Below, in pieces: positions 1 to 7,830 of a stretch of DNA of 39,292 nt; position 1 is the stretch's first letter; every line of letters starts with the position of its first letter. The position numbers and the translations under genes are program-made. The DNA comes from [Mycobacterium] manitobense. Lineage in GTDB: Bacteria > Actinomycetota > Actinomycetes > Mycobacteriales > Mycobacteriaceae. The stretch spans positions 1-39,292 of the forward strand of contig NZ_JACKSJ010000208.1 of the NCBI RefSeq assembly GCF_025821665.1, given 5' to 3'. The notes under the pieces are model-generated. The model did no database searches and was not told the origin of the DNA. It saw only the letters and a program-made list of their open reading frames with translations.

Positions 1-622
1 TTCGGCCGGCGCGTCGCGCGGCGCGCGGCGCCGCCGACCCGCCTGCGCCCGCGAGCAGCAGCCCGGTCGCCGCGGTCGGCTCCGTCGCGGGTTGCCGGGG
101 CATCCCGTCGAACCGGCTGATCGAGCCGACGTAGTGGGTCTTCTCGTCGTACCGACGGAGCCAGGCGGGCCGGTACACGTCGGCGGACCACGGCGCCACG
201 ATGCGGTCGGCGACGTCGTAGGCCAGCCGGTGCGCCTCGTCGGTGCGGTCCCCGGGCATCGCCATCACCGTCACCGGCACGCCGGCCAGCCGGACCAGCA
301 TCGTCACCTCCACCGAGACGTCGACGACCATGCGGCGCGGGCGCAGTTCCACGATCGCGTCGAGGAGCATCGCCGACCGTTCGGCGAGCCCGCCCACTCC
401 CACGGGCGCCCAGTGCAGCCGGCCGTTCGCGGTGGCATCGACGGGGGCCGGGTCGGTGGGCGGCACGTCGGAGGGCAGCTGCACCCAGTCGTCACCGGGC
501 CGGATCGTCGCCGGCCTCGGTGACGACGAGAAGAACACCACGTCCTCCCGGAGGTGCCGGGTGATGCCCAGTGCGCGGGTGAGGTGCCCCCGCCCGTGAT
601 GGTGGACGTAGTAGCCGATCAC
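1..622 (-). CDS. Glycosyltransferase, GT-B type (3' end beyond window)
   Basis: Only the N-terminal ~207 residues lie in the window; the gene continues past base 1. The GTG start at 622 overlaps the TGA of the preceding glycosyltransferase gene (GTGA), so it is the third gene of a coupled minus-strand set. The start VIGYYVHHHGRGHLTRAL resembles the glycine/histidine-rich first loop of MurG-like or macrolide-type GT-B enzymes, where this loop contacts the acceptor. A Rossmann-like pattern follows (hydrophobic strands with MVVDVSVEV and VTVMAMPGD). The donor-binding C-terminal half is missing, so sugar and acceptor cannot be inferred. The family call is from motif impression only. Confidence 0.65.
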   Translation of the reverse strand, partial: MIGYYVHHHGRGHLTRALGITRHLREDVVFFSSSPRPATIRPGDDWVQLPSDVPPTDPAPVDATANGRLHWAPVGVGGLAERSAMLLDAIVELRPRRMVVDVSVEVTMLVRLAGVPVTVMAMPGDRTDEAHRLAYDVADRIVAPWSADVYRPAWLRRYDEKTHYVGSISRFDGMPRQPATEPTAATGLLLAGAGGSAAPRAARRAGR

Positions 623-1710
623 GCCGACAGGCTTTCGGGTTCCTCGTCGAGCAGCCCGGAGTAGCAGTCGAGGTACCGGCGCACCATCACCGCCTGGGAA
701 CAGTGCGCTTCGGCGCGGGCGCGCACCCGTGCCCGCGGCAGTTCGGCGGCGCGCACGATCGCGCCGGCGAGGGCGTCGACGTCATCGGGCGGTGCGAGCC
801 GGCCGCTGGTCGCGTCGAGGATCTCGGGAATGCCGCCACGCGCGAACGCGGCGACGGGCGTGCCGCACGCCAGCGCCTCGGCCGTGACCAGCCCGTAGGG
901 CTCTTCCCAATGCGGTGTAACCAGCGCGACCGCGGCACCTCCGACGAGGTCGTTGAGATCTTCGCGGCACAGGTGTCCCTCGTAGCTCACCGAGCCGTCG
1001 AGCTGAGGCCGGACGTGCTCGGCGAAGTAGTCCGGGGCGCCCACCGGTCCGGCGATCCGGAGTGGGATGCCGGCGCGGCGTGCCGCCGCGATCGCGTCGG
1101 GCAGACCCTTCTCGGGCACCAGGCGCCCGCTCCACACCGCGTAGTCGCCGCCGGGCCCGGGTCGCCAGTCGTCGAGGTTGATGCCGTTGGGGATCACCGG
1201 CACCGGCCCGTTCACCGGCTCCCACTGGCGGGCGGTGAACCCGCTGACCGCCACGAACTCGCTCGCCACCCCGCCGGGCAGGGCCACCGCCTGCTCCAGC
1301 CACTTCAGCGGAGGGGTGTGCAACGTCGTCAGCATCGGCGCCGCGATGGTTCGCGCCATCGCCAGCGGGAGATAGTGCAGGCTGTGATTGTGCACGATGT
1401 CGAACGAATCCCGGAGCGTGTCAGCGAGATCCAGCATCACCGAGAGATATGCGTGGGTTTCGTGCACCACCCACTCCGGCACCGACGGGTCCTCGCGCGA
1501 CACTTCGCTCATCTCGAACGTGTGCACCGGCAACACATCCCAGGGCAGGTCGACAGCAGAACCGGGCGCGGCGAACATCGTGACGTGGTGACCCGCGGCG
1601 GTGAGCGCCCGGGCGAACTCGTAGACGAAGGCTTCGAGGCCACCCGCGAACGGCTGACGGACGGGGTAGCGGGACGACGCGAGCAGCGCGATCCGCAACG
1701 GGCGGATCAT
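619..1710 (-). CDS. Glycosyltransferase family 4
   Basis: A 363-residue GT-B retaining glycosyltransferase of the group 1/GT4 type. Near the N-terminus is the glycine-rich loop FAGGLEAFVYEFARAL. The C-terminal half has the strand YAVWSGRLVPEKG, and the EX7E donor-binding motif is E270/E278 in EEPYGLVTAEALACGTPV. Family members transfer a nucleotide-activated sugar to a glycan or lipid acceptor at the cytoplasmic membrane face. The ATG at 1710 overlaps the TGA of the upstream glycosyltransferase (ATGA), and its own stop overlaps the next gene (GTGA), so the three are very likely co-translated. Substrates cannot be told from sequence. Length is typical of the family. Confidence 0.88.
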   Translation of the reverse strand: MIRPLRIALLASSRYPVRQPFAGGLEAFVYEFARALTAAGHHVTMFAAPGSAVDLPWDVLPVHTFEMSEVSREDPSVPEWVVHETHAYLSVMLDLADTLRDSFDIVHNHSLHYLPLAMARTIAAPMLTTLHTPPLKWLEQAVALPGGVASEFVAVSGFTARQWEPVNGPVPVIPNGINLDDWRPGPGGDYAVWSGRLVPEKGLPDAIAAARRAGIPLRIAGPVGAPDYFAEHVRPQLDGSVSYEGHLCREDLNDLVGGAAVALVTPHWEEPYGLVTAEALACGTPVAAFARGGIPEILDATSGRLAPPDDVDALAGAIVRAAELPRARVRARAEAHCSQAVMVRRYLDCYSGLLDEEPESLSA

Positions 1711-2768
1711 GCCGCGGCCGCCACTCCGGCGAGCAGCCGGCGATAGATTTCAGTCGTCTGCCGGCGGACGCGAGTTCGTTCGTTGCGCCTCTCGCAGCGG
1801 CGGCCGACGTCCTCGCGCGGGCGCCCGGCGCGGATCCTGTCGACGGCGTCGCTGACCGCGGACCGCAGGGTCACCGCGTCGGGCACGCCCGACCCGCAGC
1901 GGTAGGTCGGGAAATCGTGCTGCTCGTGGAAGAAGCCGCAGTCCGGGACGACCGCGCAGACACCGGCGTCGAAGCAGGCCTCGACCCAGCCGGAGTGGGT
2001 GCCGAACCGATAGGGCAGCACGAGGACGTCCACCTCGTGCAGATAGTCCACCAGCTCGTCGTCGGTGAAGCGCGGGTGCACCCGCACGTCGACCCCTCGG
2101 GTGCGCAGATCGTCGAGGCGGCCACAGAACAGCTCGTCCGCCCGGGGCGACGAGGTCGCCTCCTCGTCGACGTCGAGGCGCAGCCTCCAGCCCGGCCGGT
2201 CCACCGACAGCAGGCCGTCGATCACCGGTAGGGGATCGATGTTGGCGCGCAGCGATTTGGCGTGCACCGCCACCACGGGTTCGGGGCGTCGTTCGCGCGG
2301 CGCGCCGACGGCCTCGATCTGCAGCACGTGCGGATGCGGCAGCGAGGTCGCGGTGCGCCCCCACCGCGCGAAGACGGCGTCGGCCGCACCCCGGGTGAGG
2401 GTGATCACCTCGGCCGCGGCGGGGACGAGGACGTCGAGGCGGGCCAGGTGGTCGGTGGTGTCGACGAAGTGCGGGTTGTGCAGATCGTGCACGGTCAGCA
2501 CCAGCGGCACACGGTGGGCTCGCAGGATCCGCACGACGTCGCGCAGCACCTCGGGCGCGGTGGCGTCGAAGCCGAAGTGCACGTGCAGCACGTCGATCGA
2601 ATCAATTTGACCGATCAGATAATTCGGCTCGAGCATGCGCGGCGGCCACCACTGTCCCGGCAGCGTCGCACCCGGCGGCACCGGATCATGCAGCAGTGCA
2701 ACATCTTCGGTGTCAGTCATGGCGTGGACATAAGGATGCCCCGCAGGAACAGAGGCCACGGTGATCAA
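1707..2768 (-). CDS. Glycosyltransferase (GT-B, group 1-like)
   Basis: A 353-residue protein with a GT-B outline: an N-terminal half with VDVLHVHFGFDATAPEVL and LVLTVHDLHNPHF, and a C-terminal half with VDVLVLPYRFGTHSGWVEA before a short basic tail. The EX7E motif is degenerate compared with its neighbour. The start is taken as TTG at 2768 because GAAGG lies 8 bases before it; GTG at 2759 is an alternative. It is first of three overlapping minus-strand glycosyltransferase genes and is divergent from the WcbI-like gene. It is probably part of assembly of an unidentified cell-surface glycan or glycolipid. Confidence 0.75.
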   Translation of the reverse strand: MITVASVPAGHPYVHAMTDTEDVALLHDPVPPGATLPGQWWPPRMLEPNYLIGQIDSIDVLHVHFGFDATAPEVLRDVVRILRAHRVPLVLTVHDLHNPHFVDTTDHLARLDVLVPAAAEVITLTRGAADAVFARWGRTATSLPHPHVLQIEAVGAPRERRPEPVVAVHAKSLRANIDPLPVIDGLLSVDRPGWRLRLDVDEEATSSPRADELFCGRLDDLRTRGVDVRVHPRFTDDELVDYLHEVDVLVLPYRFGTHSGWVEACFDAGVCAVVPDCGFFHEQHDFPTYRCGSGVPDAVTLRSAVSDAVDRIRAGRPREDVGRRCERRNERTRVRRQTTEIYRRLLAGVAAAA

Positions 2769-2861
2769 ATGCTCAACCTTCTTCGGACAGCGGCGGGCGA
2801 CACTTCGCCACCGTCACCGACGATGTGCCGCCGGGGCTCTATACCCCGCGTCCGGGACATC

Positions 2862-2867
2862 TACGCT
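2862..2867 (+). promoter_or_regulatory. Predicted -10 box of the WcbI-like gene (leaderless)
   Basis: TACGCT fits the mycobacterial TANNNT -10 consensus and ends 7 bases before the GTG at 2875. That spacing suggests transcription starts on the start codon itself, and it decides the start in the absence of a spaced Shine-Dalgarno. Confidence 0.45.
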
Positions 2868-2874
2868 CGCGGAG

Positions 2875-3822
2875 GTGACCGAAATCGGCGGGCGGGCTGC
2901 GCACTATCGGGACTTCTACGGGGGGTCCGGTTCGACGTCGTCCGAGCCGCTGTGGTTGATCATGGGGAACTGTCAGGCCGAGGCGCTGCGCCTGGTGCTC
3001 GACGCGGTGCCGGGCCGGCCGTACCGGACCGTGCGGACACCCCCGGTGCACGAGCTGGCGGCCACCGATCTGCCATACCTCGAGGCGTTGCTCGCGCGGA
3101 CGTCGGTGCTGGCCTGCCAGCCGATCCGGCCCGACTACCGGGATCTGCCGATCGGCACCGGCCAGCTCGCCGCCCGTCTCCCCCGGTCGGCGACCATGGT
3201 GCGGTGGCCGGTGATCCGGTACGCCGGCCTGTACCCGTTCCAGGTCATCGTGCGGCACCCCGCCGACCGGTCCGTCGTCCCGCCGGCGGTGCCCTACCAC
3301 GACCTGCGCACGATCGTGGCCGCACGGGACGGACGGACACCGGAGGCGCCCTGGGATGTCGACGTGTCCGCGGCCCAGATCGTCGCGGCCGCCGAGGCCA
3401 GCCGCGCCGAACTCGCCCGCAGGGAGCAACGCGACACCGATGTCGGCGTGTCCGACGTGCTGATGCGGTTCGGCGCCGACGCCGCCCACACCATCAACCA
3501 TCCGGGTAACTCCGTGCTCGTCGAGCTGGGCAGGCGCATCCTCGCATCGCAGGGCGTGGCGGCGCCGGTGCCCGCGCCGCCGCGGACCCTGCTCCGCTCG
3601 GTCCACGCACCGCTCGAGGCGCGGGTGCTCGAGGCGCTGCGGATCGACGCTGCGCCGCGCGCCTGCTGGACCACAGAGCTCGGTCCGCTGTCGCCGCAGG
3701 ACGTGCATGCCACCCAGATGCGTTGGTATGCAGATAATCCTGCTTACATCGAACTCGCCCTGCAGCGGCATGCGGCCGCCGCCGAGCTGCTGGGCCTGAC
3801 GGGGCGCCGGGTGCGACGTTGA
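2875..3822 (+). CDS. WcbI-family polysaccharide biosynthesis protein (putative acetyltransferase)
   Basis: A 315-residue protein whose N-terminal strand LWLIMGNCQAEAL (G31-N32-C33-Q34) is the hallmark of the WcbI family, named from a Burkholderia pseudomallei capsule locus and thought to act as an acyl/acetyltransferase on polysaccharide. Further family-like features are PLAxxL-type spacing around LACQPIRPDYRDLPIG and the late HTINHPGN motif. The reading frame is open further upstream, but GTG 2875 is chosen because of the leaderless -10 box. It heads the plus-strand arm of the glycan cluster, and its TGA overlaps the next gene. Acetyl donor and acceptor are unknown; the enzymatic role is inferred from the family only. 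Confidence 0.78.
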   Translation: MTEIGGRAAHYRDFYGGSGSTSSEPLWLIMGNCQAEALRLVLDAVPGRPYRTVRTPPVHELAATDLPYLEALLARTSVLACQPIRPDYRDLPIGTGQLAARLPRSATMVRWPVIRYAGLYPFQVIVRHPADRSVVPPAVPYHDLRTIVAARDGRTPEAPWDVDVSAAQIVAAAEASRAELARREQRDTDVGVSDVLMRFGADAAHTINHPGNSVLVELGRRILASQGVAAPVPAPPRTLLRSVHAPLEARVLEALRIDAAPRACWTTELGPLSPQDVHATQMRWYADNPAYIELALQRHAAAAELLGLTGRRVRR

Positions 3823-4835
3823 AGCCGGCCGTCATCCATCTGGTCGTCGGGCCTCGTCGGCACGGCGTCGTGCGCTTCGGTGTCGATCTCGGAAATGCTC
3901 TGCTCAACAACGGATTCGACATCAGCACGGTGTCCGCCGCGGGGGTCGCGGACTTCCTGCCGGAATGGGCCTGGACCGGCGGTGTGCATCTCCAGTTCAC
4001 CGACCGGCTGTTCGGCAGCACTCCGGAGGAGGCCGCCGAGGCGGTGGTCGCCGTCGCCGGCGTGGTGCGCGCAGGCGGCGGCCGCGTGACGGCGACCCTG
4101 CACGACCTGCCGCAGCCGTCCGACGGGGCGAACCACCGGCGACGGGTGGCGGCATACCGGCGCGTCGCCGACGCCGCCGACGGGATCGTCGTCAGCAGCG
4201 AACACGAGCGGTCGCTGCTCATCGAGTCCGGCGCACCGGCGGACCGTGTCGGCGTGGTGCCATTGCCGATCGACGTCTCCTTCACGCCCGCACCGGTGGT
4301 CTCGGCGCCGCCGACGGTCGGCATCTTCGGCTTCGTCTACCCCGGCAAGGGCCACGCCGAGGTGATAGATGCCCTGACCGGTTCGGACCCGGGCATCGAG
4401 GTGCTGGCGATCGGAGAGCCGTCGGCGGGACACGACGACCTGATCGAGGAACTGCATGCTCGAAGTGCGCGTCGTGGCCGCCGGTTCGCCTTGACCGGTC
4501 ATCTGCCCGACGACGCGGTGACCGAGGCGCTGCGCCGTGTCACGGTGCCTGTGGCACCGCATCGGCACATCTCGGCGTCGGGATCGCTGAACTCATGGCT
4601 CGCCGCGGGCCGTCGGCCGCTGGCCCCGTCGAACCGGTACACCCGCGAGATCGACGTCCGCAATCCTGGAGTGTTGTCGCTGTATCCGGACTCCGCCGAC
4701 GGGCTGCGCGAGTCGCTGGCCCGGGCACTCGCCGAGCCCCGGCACACCTGGCTGACCGCCGCGACGGTGTGCACGCCGACGAGGGACGAGGCCGCCGCCC
4801 GTTATGCCGAGCTGCTCGGGCGGTGGCATCGATGA
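3819..4835 (+). CDS. Glycosyltransferase (GT-B, group 1-like)
   Basis: 338 residues. The TTG start at 3819 overlaps the stop of the WcbI-like gene, and the stop overlaps the ATG of the following GT2 gene (ATGA), so the three are coupled. The N-terminal half (VIHLVVGPRRHGVVRFGVDLG, VTATLHDLPQP, ADGIVVSSEHER) and the C-terminal half (VGIFGFVYPGKGHAEVIDAL, RFALTGHLPDDAVTEALR, APHRHISASGSLNSWLAAG) give the usual two-Rossmann GT-B pattern. A canonical EX7E motif is not evident, so the catalytic class is uncertain. A role in the same surface-glycan pathway as its neighbours is inferred from gene order. Confidence 0.75.
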   Translation: MKPAVIHLVVGPRRHGVVRFGVDLGNALLNNGFDISTVSAAGVADFLPEWAWTGGVHLQFTDRLFGSTPEEAAEAVVAVAGVVRAGGGRVTATLHDLPQPSDGANHRRRVAAYRRVADAADGIVVSSEHERSLLIESGAPADRVGVVPLPIDVSFTPAPVVSAPPTVGIFGFVYPGKGHAEVIDALTGSDPGIEVLAIGEPSAGHDDLIEELHARSARRGRRFALTGHLPDDAVTEALRRVTVPVAPHRHISASGSLNSWLAAGRRPLAPSNRYTREIDVRNPGVLSLYPDSADGLRESLARALAEPRHTWLTAATVCTPTRDEAAARYAELLGRWHR

Positions 4836-6202
4836 CCGTCCCGGACGCGGTGGTGCCGCTGACCGATGGGCATGTCACCGTTCCCGCCAACCGGTGGGAC
4901 CTGGTGACCGGGTACCCCCGCGACCTGCCAACCGTGGCGGTGGTGGTGCCGTTCTACAACCAGCAGACCGAACTCGAGCGCCTGGTGGCCGCACTGGAGC
5001 TGCAGACCCACCCCCGTCGTCTCATTCACGTCGTCGTCGCCGACGACGGCTCGGCCGTTGCGCCGACGATCCCGCCGACAAGCCTGCGCGTGAGTACCGT
5101 CCGGCAGGACGACCTCGGATTCCGCGCCGCGGCCGCCCGCAATCTCGGCGCCGCCGCGACCGACGCGACGGTGTTGTGCTTCCTCGACGCCGACACCGTC
5201 CCCGAGCCGTCCTACCTAAGCGAGATCACCCGGCTTCCGGCACAGGTTCCGGACGCGCTGGTGGTGGGCCGGCGCCGCCACGCGGAGCTCGACGGCATCG
5301 GCCCCGAGCGCCTTCCGGACTGGTGGGCGGGTGCCATCGCACCACCGGTGCTGCGCGAGCCGGCCTGGCTGGCCGACGCGTACCGGGCCAGCGGTGACCT
5401 CCTCGACGTCGACCACCGCTCCTACCGCTACGTCATCAGTTCGGTGATGTGCTGTAGCGCGACACTGTTCGCGGACACGGGCGGCTTCGACGAGTCGTTC
5501 GGCCGGTACGGCGGCGAGGACTGGGAGTTCGCTCACCGCGCGATGGCCAACGGCGCCGTCCTGCACCACGCCCGCGACGCCGTCGCCTGGCACGACGGCC
5601 CCGACTGGGCCGACCGTCCCGTCGCCGACCGCCGGGCCACGAAGAACGCCGAGGCGCTCACCCTGGCGCGGCGCATCACCGATCCGGATGCCCGCAGGCC
5701 GGGACTGCGCTACGCGCTGCCCGACGTCGCTGTGCAGGTCGACGCCGCCGCGCACAGCGCGGCGTCGCTCGTCGGCACCATCGCCTGCTTCCTGCACGAG
5801 GACGTCGGCATCTGGGTCGACGGTCCGCGGGGCGGCCCGCTGCTCCGCGAGACCGGCATCGAGGACCAGCGCGTGCGGACCGGTCCGATTCCGGAGGGCG
5901 TGCGGCGGCGCTGCCGAATGGCGGTCACCGTCACGGGACGGGCGGTGCTGCCGCGGGGTGCCGTGACGGCCGTCATCGACGAGTGTGCGCGGCCCGGAGT
6001 CGGCGCCGTCGCCGTGGAGACCGAGGGCGCGTCGGTGGTCTGCCGCGCCTCGTGGGCCGTCAATCGGGTGCGCCGGTGGAGCGCCGGCGCCATCCGGTTC
6101 GCCGACCCGGCCGACGCCGACCGCGTGAGCAGGACGGTGACGCTGCCGGCGGCCGATCTCGACCTTCGCTGCGCGGAATCGGAGCCCGACCTGTCCTGGT
6201 GA
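4832..6202 (+). CDS. Glycosyltransferase family 2 (GT-A)
   Basis: 456 residues. It has the GT-A core: TVAVVVPFYNQQTELERLV at the start of the domain, VVADDGS, and the metal-binding DXD as D119-A-D121 in CFLDADT. GGFDESFGRYGGEDWEFAHR matches the C-terminal glyco_transf_7 type motif of processive or galactosyl GT2 enzymes. The last ~170 residues are a separate region without a recognised motif. Open reading continues upstream in this frame into the preceding gene, but the ATG at 4832 in an ATGA overlap is the natural start. It is last gene of the plus-strand arm of the glycan cluster; the sugar transferred is not predictable. Confidence 0.85.
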   Translation: MTVPDAVVPLTDGHVTVPANRWDLVTGYPRDLPTVAVVVPFYNQQTELERLVAALELQTHPRRLIHVVVADDGSAVAPTIPPTSLRVSTVRQDDLGFRAAAARNLGAAATDATVLCFLDADTVPEPSYLSEITRLPAQVPDALVVGRRRHAELDGIGPERLPDWWAGAIAPPVLREPAWLADAYRASGDLLDVDHRSYRYVISSVMCCSATLFADTGGFDESFGRYGGEDWEFAHRAMANGAVLHHARDAVAWHDGPDWADRPVADRRATKNAEALTLARRITDPDARRPGLRYALPDVAVQVDAAAHSAASLVGTIACFLHEDVGIWVDGPRGGPLLRETGIEDQRVRTGPIPEGVRRRCRMAVTVTGRAVLPRGAVTAVIDECARPGVGAVAVETEGASVVCRASWAVNRVRRWSAGAIRFADPADADRVSRTVTLPAADLDLRCAESEPDLSW

Positions 6203-6226
6203 ACCCGCCCCGCTGTCGGCGCGGCG

Positions 6227-6245
6227 GGTAAGCGCACCGCTTACC
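6227..6245 (+). terminator. Hairpin between glycan cluster and pntA
   Basis: GGTAAGCG, loop CAC, then CGCTTACC form a perfect 8-bp stem, extendable past a two-base mismatch into flanking GC-rich bases. It begins 25 bases after the GT2 stop. There is no T-tract, as is usual for mycobacterial hairpins. It may instead be an operator for pntAB. Confidence 0.4.
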
Positions 6246-6293
6246 GCCCGAGGGCCACGCGCGGGTCCGGAGAGCAAATGGGAGACTCTTCGG

Positions 6294-7829
6294 ATGATTA
6301 TCGGAATACCGCGCGAGTCCCACGCGGGTGAGACGCGTGTCGCCGGCACGCCGCAGACCGTCGGAGCGCTGATCAAGCTCGGCTACTCCGTCGTCGTCGA
6401 GTCCGGTGCCGGTGACGCCTCCAGCTTCTCCGATGAGGCGTACGTCGACGCAGGCGCCCAGGTCGGCTCGTCCGAAGAAGCGCTGTCCGCCGACGTCGTC
6501 CTCAAGGTCAACGCACCCGCCGACGCCGAGATCTCCGCCCTGCGCGACGGTGCCACCCTGATCAGCCTGATCTCACCGGCGCTGAACCCCGAGCTCGTCG
6601 AGAAGCTGTCCGCCCGTCCCGTCACGGTGCTGGCGATGGACGCCGTCCCGCGCATCTCCCGGGCGCAGTCGCTGGACGTGCTGTCGTCGATGGCCAACAT
6701 CGCCGGATACCGGGCCGTCGTCGAGGCGGCGCACAGCTTCGGCCGGTTCTTCACCGGGCAGGTGACCGCGGCGGGCAAGGTGCCGCCGGCCAAGGTGCTC
6801 GTCGTCGGCGCGGGCGTGGCCGGGCTGGCCGCCATCGGCGCCGCGGGCAGCATGGGCGCCATCGTCCGGGCAACCGATCCGCGGCCAGAGGTCGCCGACC
6901 AGGTCAAGTCGCTCGGCGGGGAGTACCTCTACGTCGACCCGGAGGCAGCCGAGATATCGGCGACCGGCTACGCCAAGGAGATGGGCGACGACTACAAGGC
7001 CCGCGAGGCGGCCCTGTACGCCGAGCAGACCAAGGACGTCGACATCATCATCACCACCGCGCTGATCCCGGGCCGGCCGGCGCCGCGCATCATCACCGCG
7101 GAGATGGTCGCCTCCATGAAGCCGGGCAGCGTGATCGTGGACATGGCCGCGGCCAACGGCGGCAACGTCGAGGGCACGGTCAAGGACCAGGCGGTCGTCA
7201 CCGACAACGGCGTGACGATCATCGGCTACACCGATCTGGCCGGACGGCTGCCCGCGACGGCCTCCCAGCTCTACGGCACCAACCTGGTGAACCTGCTCAA
7301 GCTGCTCACCCCCGAGAAGGACGGCCAGCTCACCCTGGACTTCGACGACGTGGTGCAGCGGTCGGTGACCGTCGTGCGCGATGGCGAGGTCACCTGGCCG
7401 CCGCCACCGGTGCAGGTGTCCGCGGCACCGGCCGCCGCCGCCAAGGCCGCCCCGGCCGAGGCGCCCAAGGCCAAGGTGCCGATGTCGACGGGACGCCGGC
7501 TGGGCATCGCCTTCGCCGCGGCCGCGGTGCTGTTCGCCCTCATCGCCTTCTCGCCGGCCGCGCTGCAGGTGCACCTCACGGTGTTCGCGCTGGCGATCGT
7601 GATCGGCTACTACGTGATCGGCAACGTGCACCACGCGCTGCACACACCGCTCATGTCGGTGACCAACGCGATCTCCGGCATCATCGTGGTCGGCGCGCTG
7701 CTGCAGATCGGCCACGGTGATCCCATCGTGACAGCGGTCGCCACGCTCGCCATCCTGCTCGCCAGCATCAACGTCTTCGGCGGCTTCGCGGTGACCCGCC
7801 GCATGCTCGCGATGTTCTCGAGGAGCTGA
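6294..7829 (+). CDS. pntA: NAD(P) transhydrogenase alpha subunit (full-length, fused form)
   Basis: A 511-residue alpha subunit of the proton-translocating transhydrogenase, which uses the proton gradient to drive hydride transfer from NADH to NADP+. Residues 1 to ~375 are the NAD(H)-binding domain I: MIIGIPRE at the start and a dinucleotide fold V170-V-G-A-G-V-A-G followed by ATDPRPEVADQV. An Ala/Pro/Lys linker (~385-400) leads to four predicted membrane helices. The length matches the E. coli single-chain PntA. From memory, M. tuberculosis carries this region as two genes (pntAa, pntAb), so the fusion is worth noting. GGGAGA lies 8 bases before the ATG. pntB follows after one base. Confidence 0.95.
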   Translation: MIIGIPRESHAGETRVAGTPQTVGALIKLGYSVVVESGAGDASSFSDEAYVDAGAQVGSSEEALSADVVLKVNAPADAEISALRDGATLISLISPALNPELVEKLSARPVTVLAMDAVPRISRAQSLDVLSSMANIAGYRAVVEAAHSFGRFFTGQVTAAGKVPPAKVLVVGAGVAGLAAIGAAGSMGAIVRATDPRPEVADQVKSLGGEYLYVDPEAAEISATGYAKEMGDDYKAREAALYAEQTKDVDIIITTALIPGRPAPRIITAEMVASMKPGSVIVDMAAANGGNVEGTVKDQAVVTDNGVTIIGYTDLAGRLPATASQLYGTNLVNLLKLLTPEKDGQLTLDFDDVVQRSVTVVRDGEVTWPPPPVQVSAAPAAAAKAAPAEAPKAKVPMSTGRRLGIAFAAAAVLFALIAFSPAALQVHLTVFALAIVIGYYVIGNVHHALHTPLMSVTNAISGIIVVGALLQIGHGDPIVTAVATLAILLASINVFGGFAVTRRMLAMFSRS

Positions 7830-7830
7830 C

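Noticed and set aside
703..1746. A ~350-codon plus-strand frame opposite the GT4 gene
   Set aside because: Antisense shadow; the GT4 frame has EX7E and coupled start/stop overlaps.
3965..4831. Upstream extension of the GT2 reading frame
   Set aside because: It would overlap the preceding glycosyltransferase entirely and has Arg-rich shadow composition; the ATG at 4832 in an ATGA overlap is natural.
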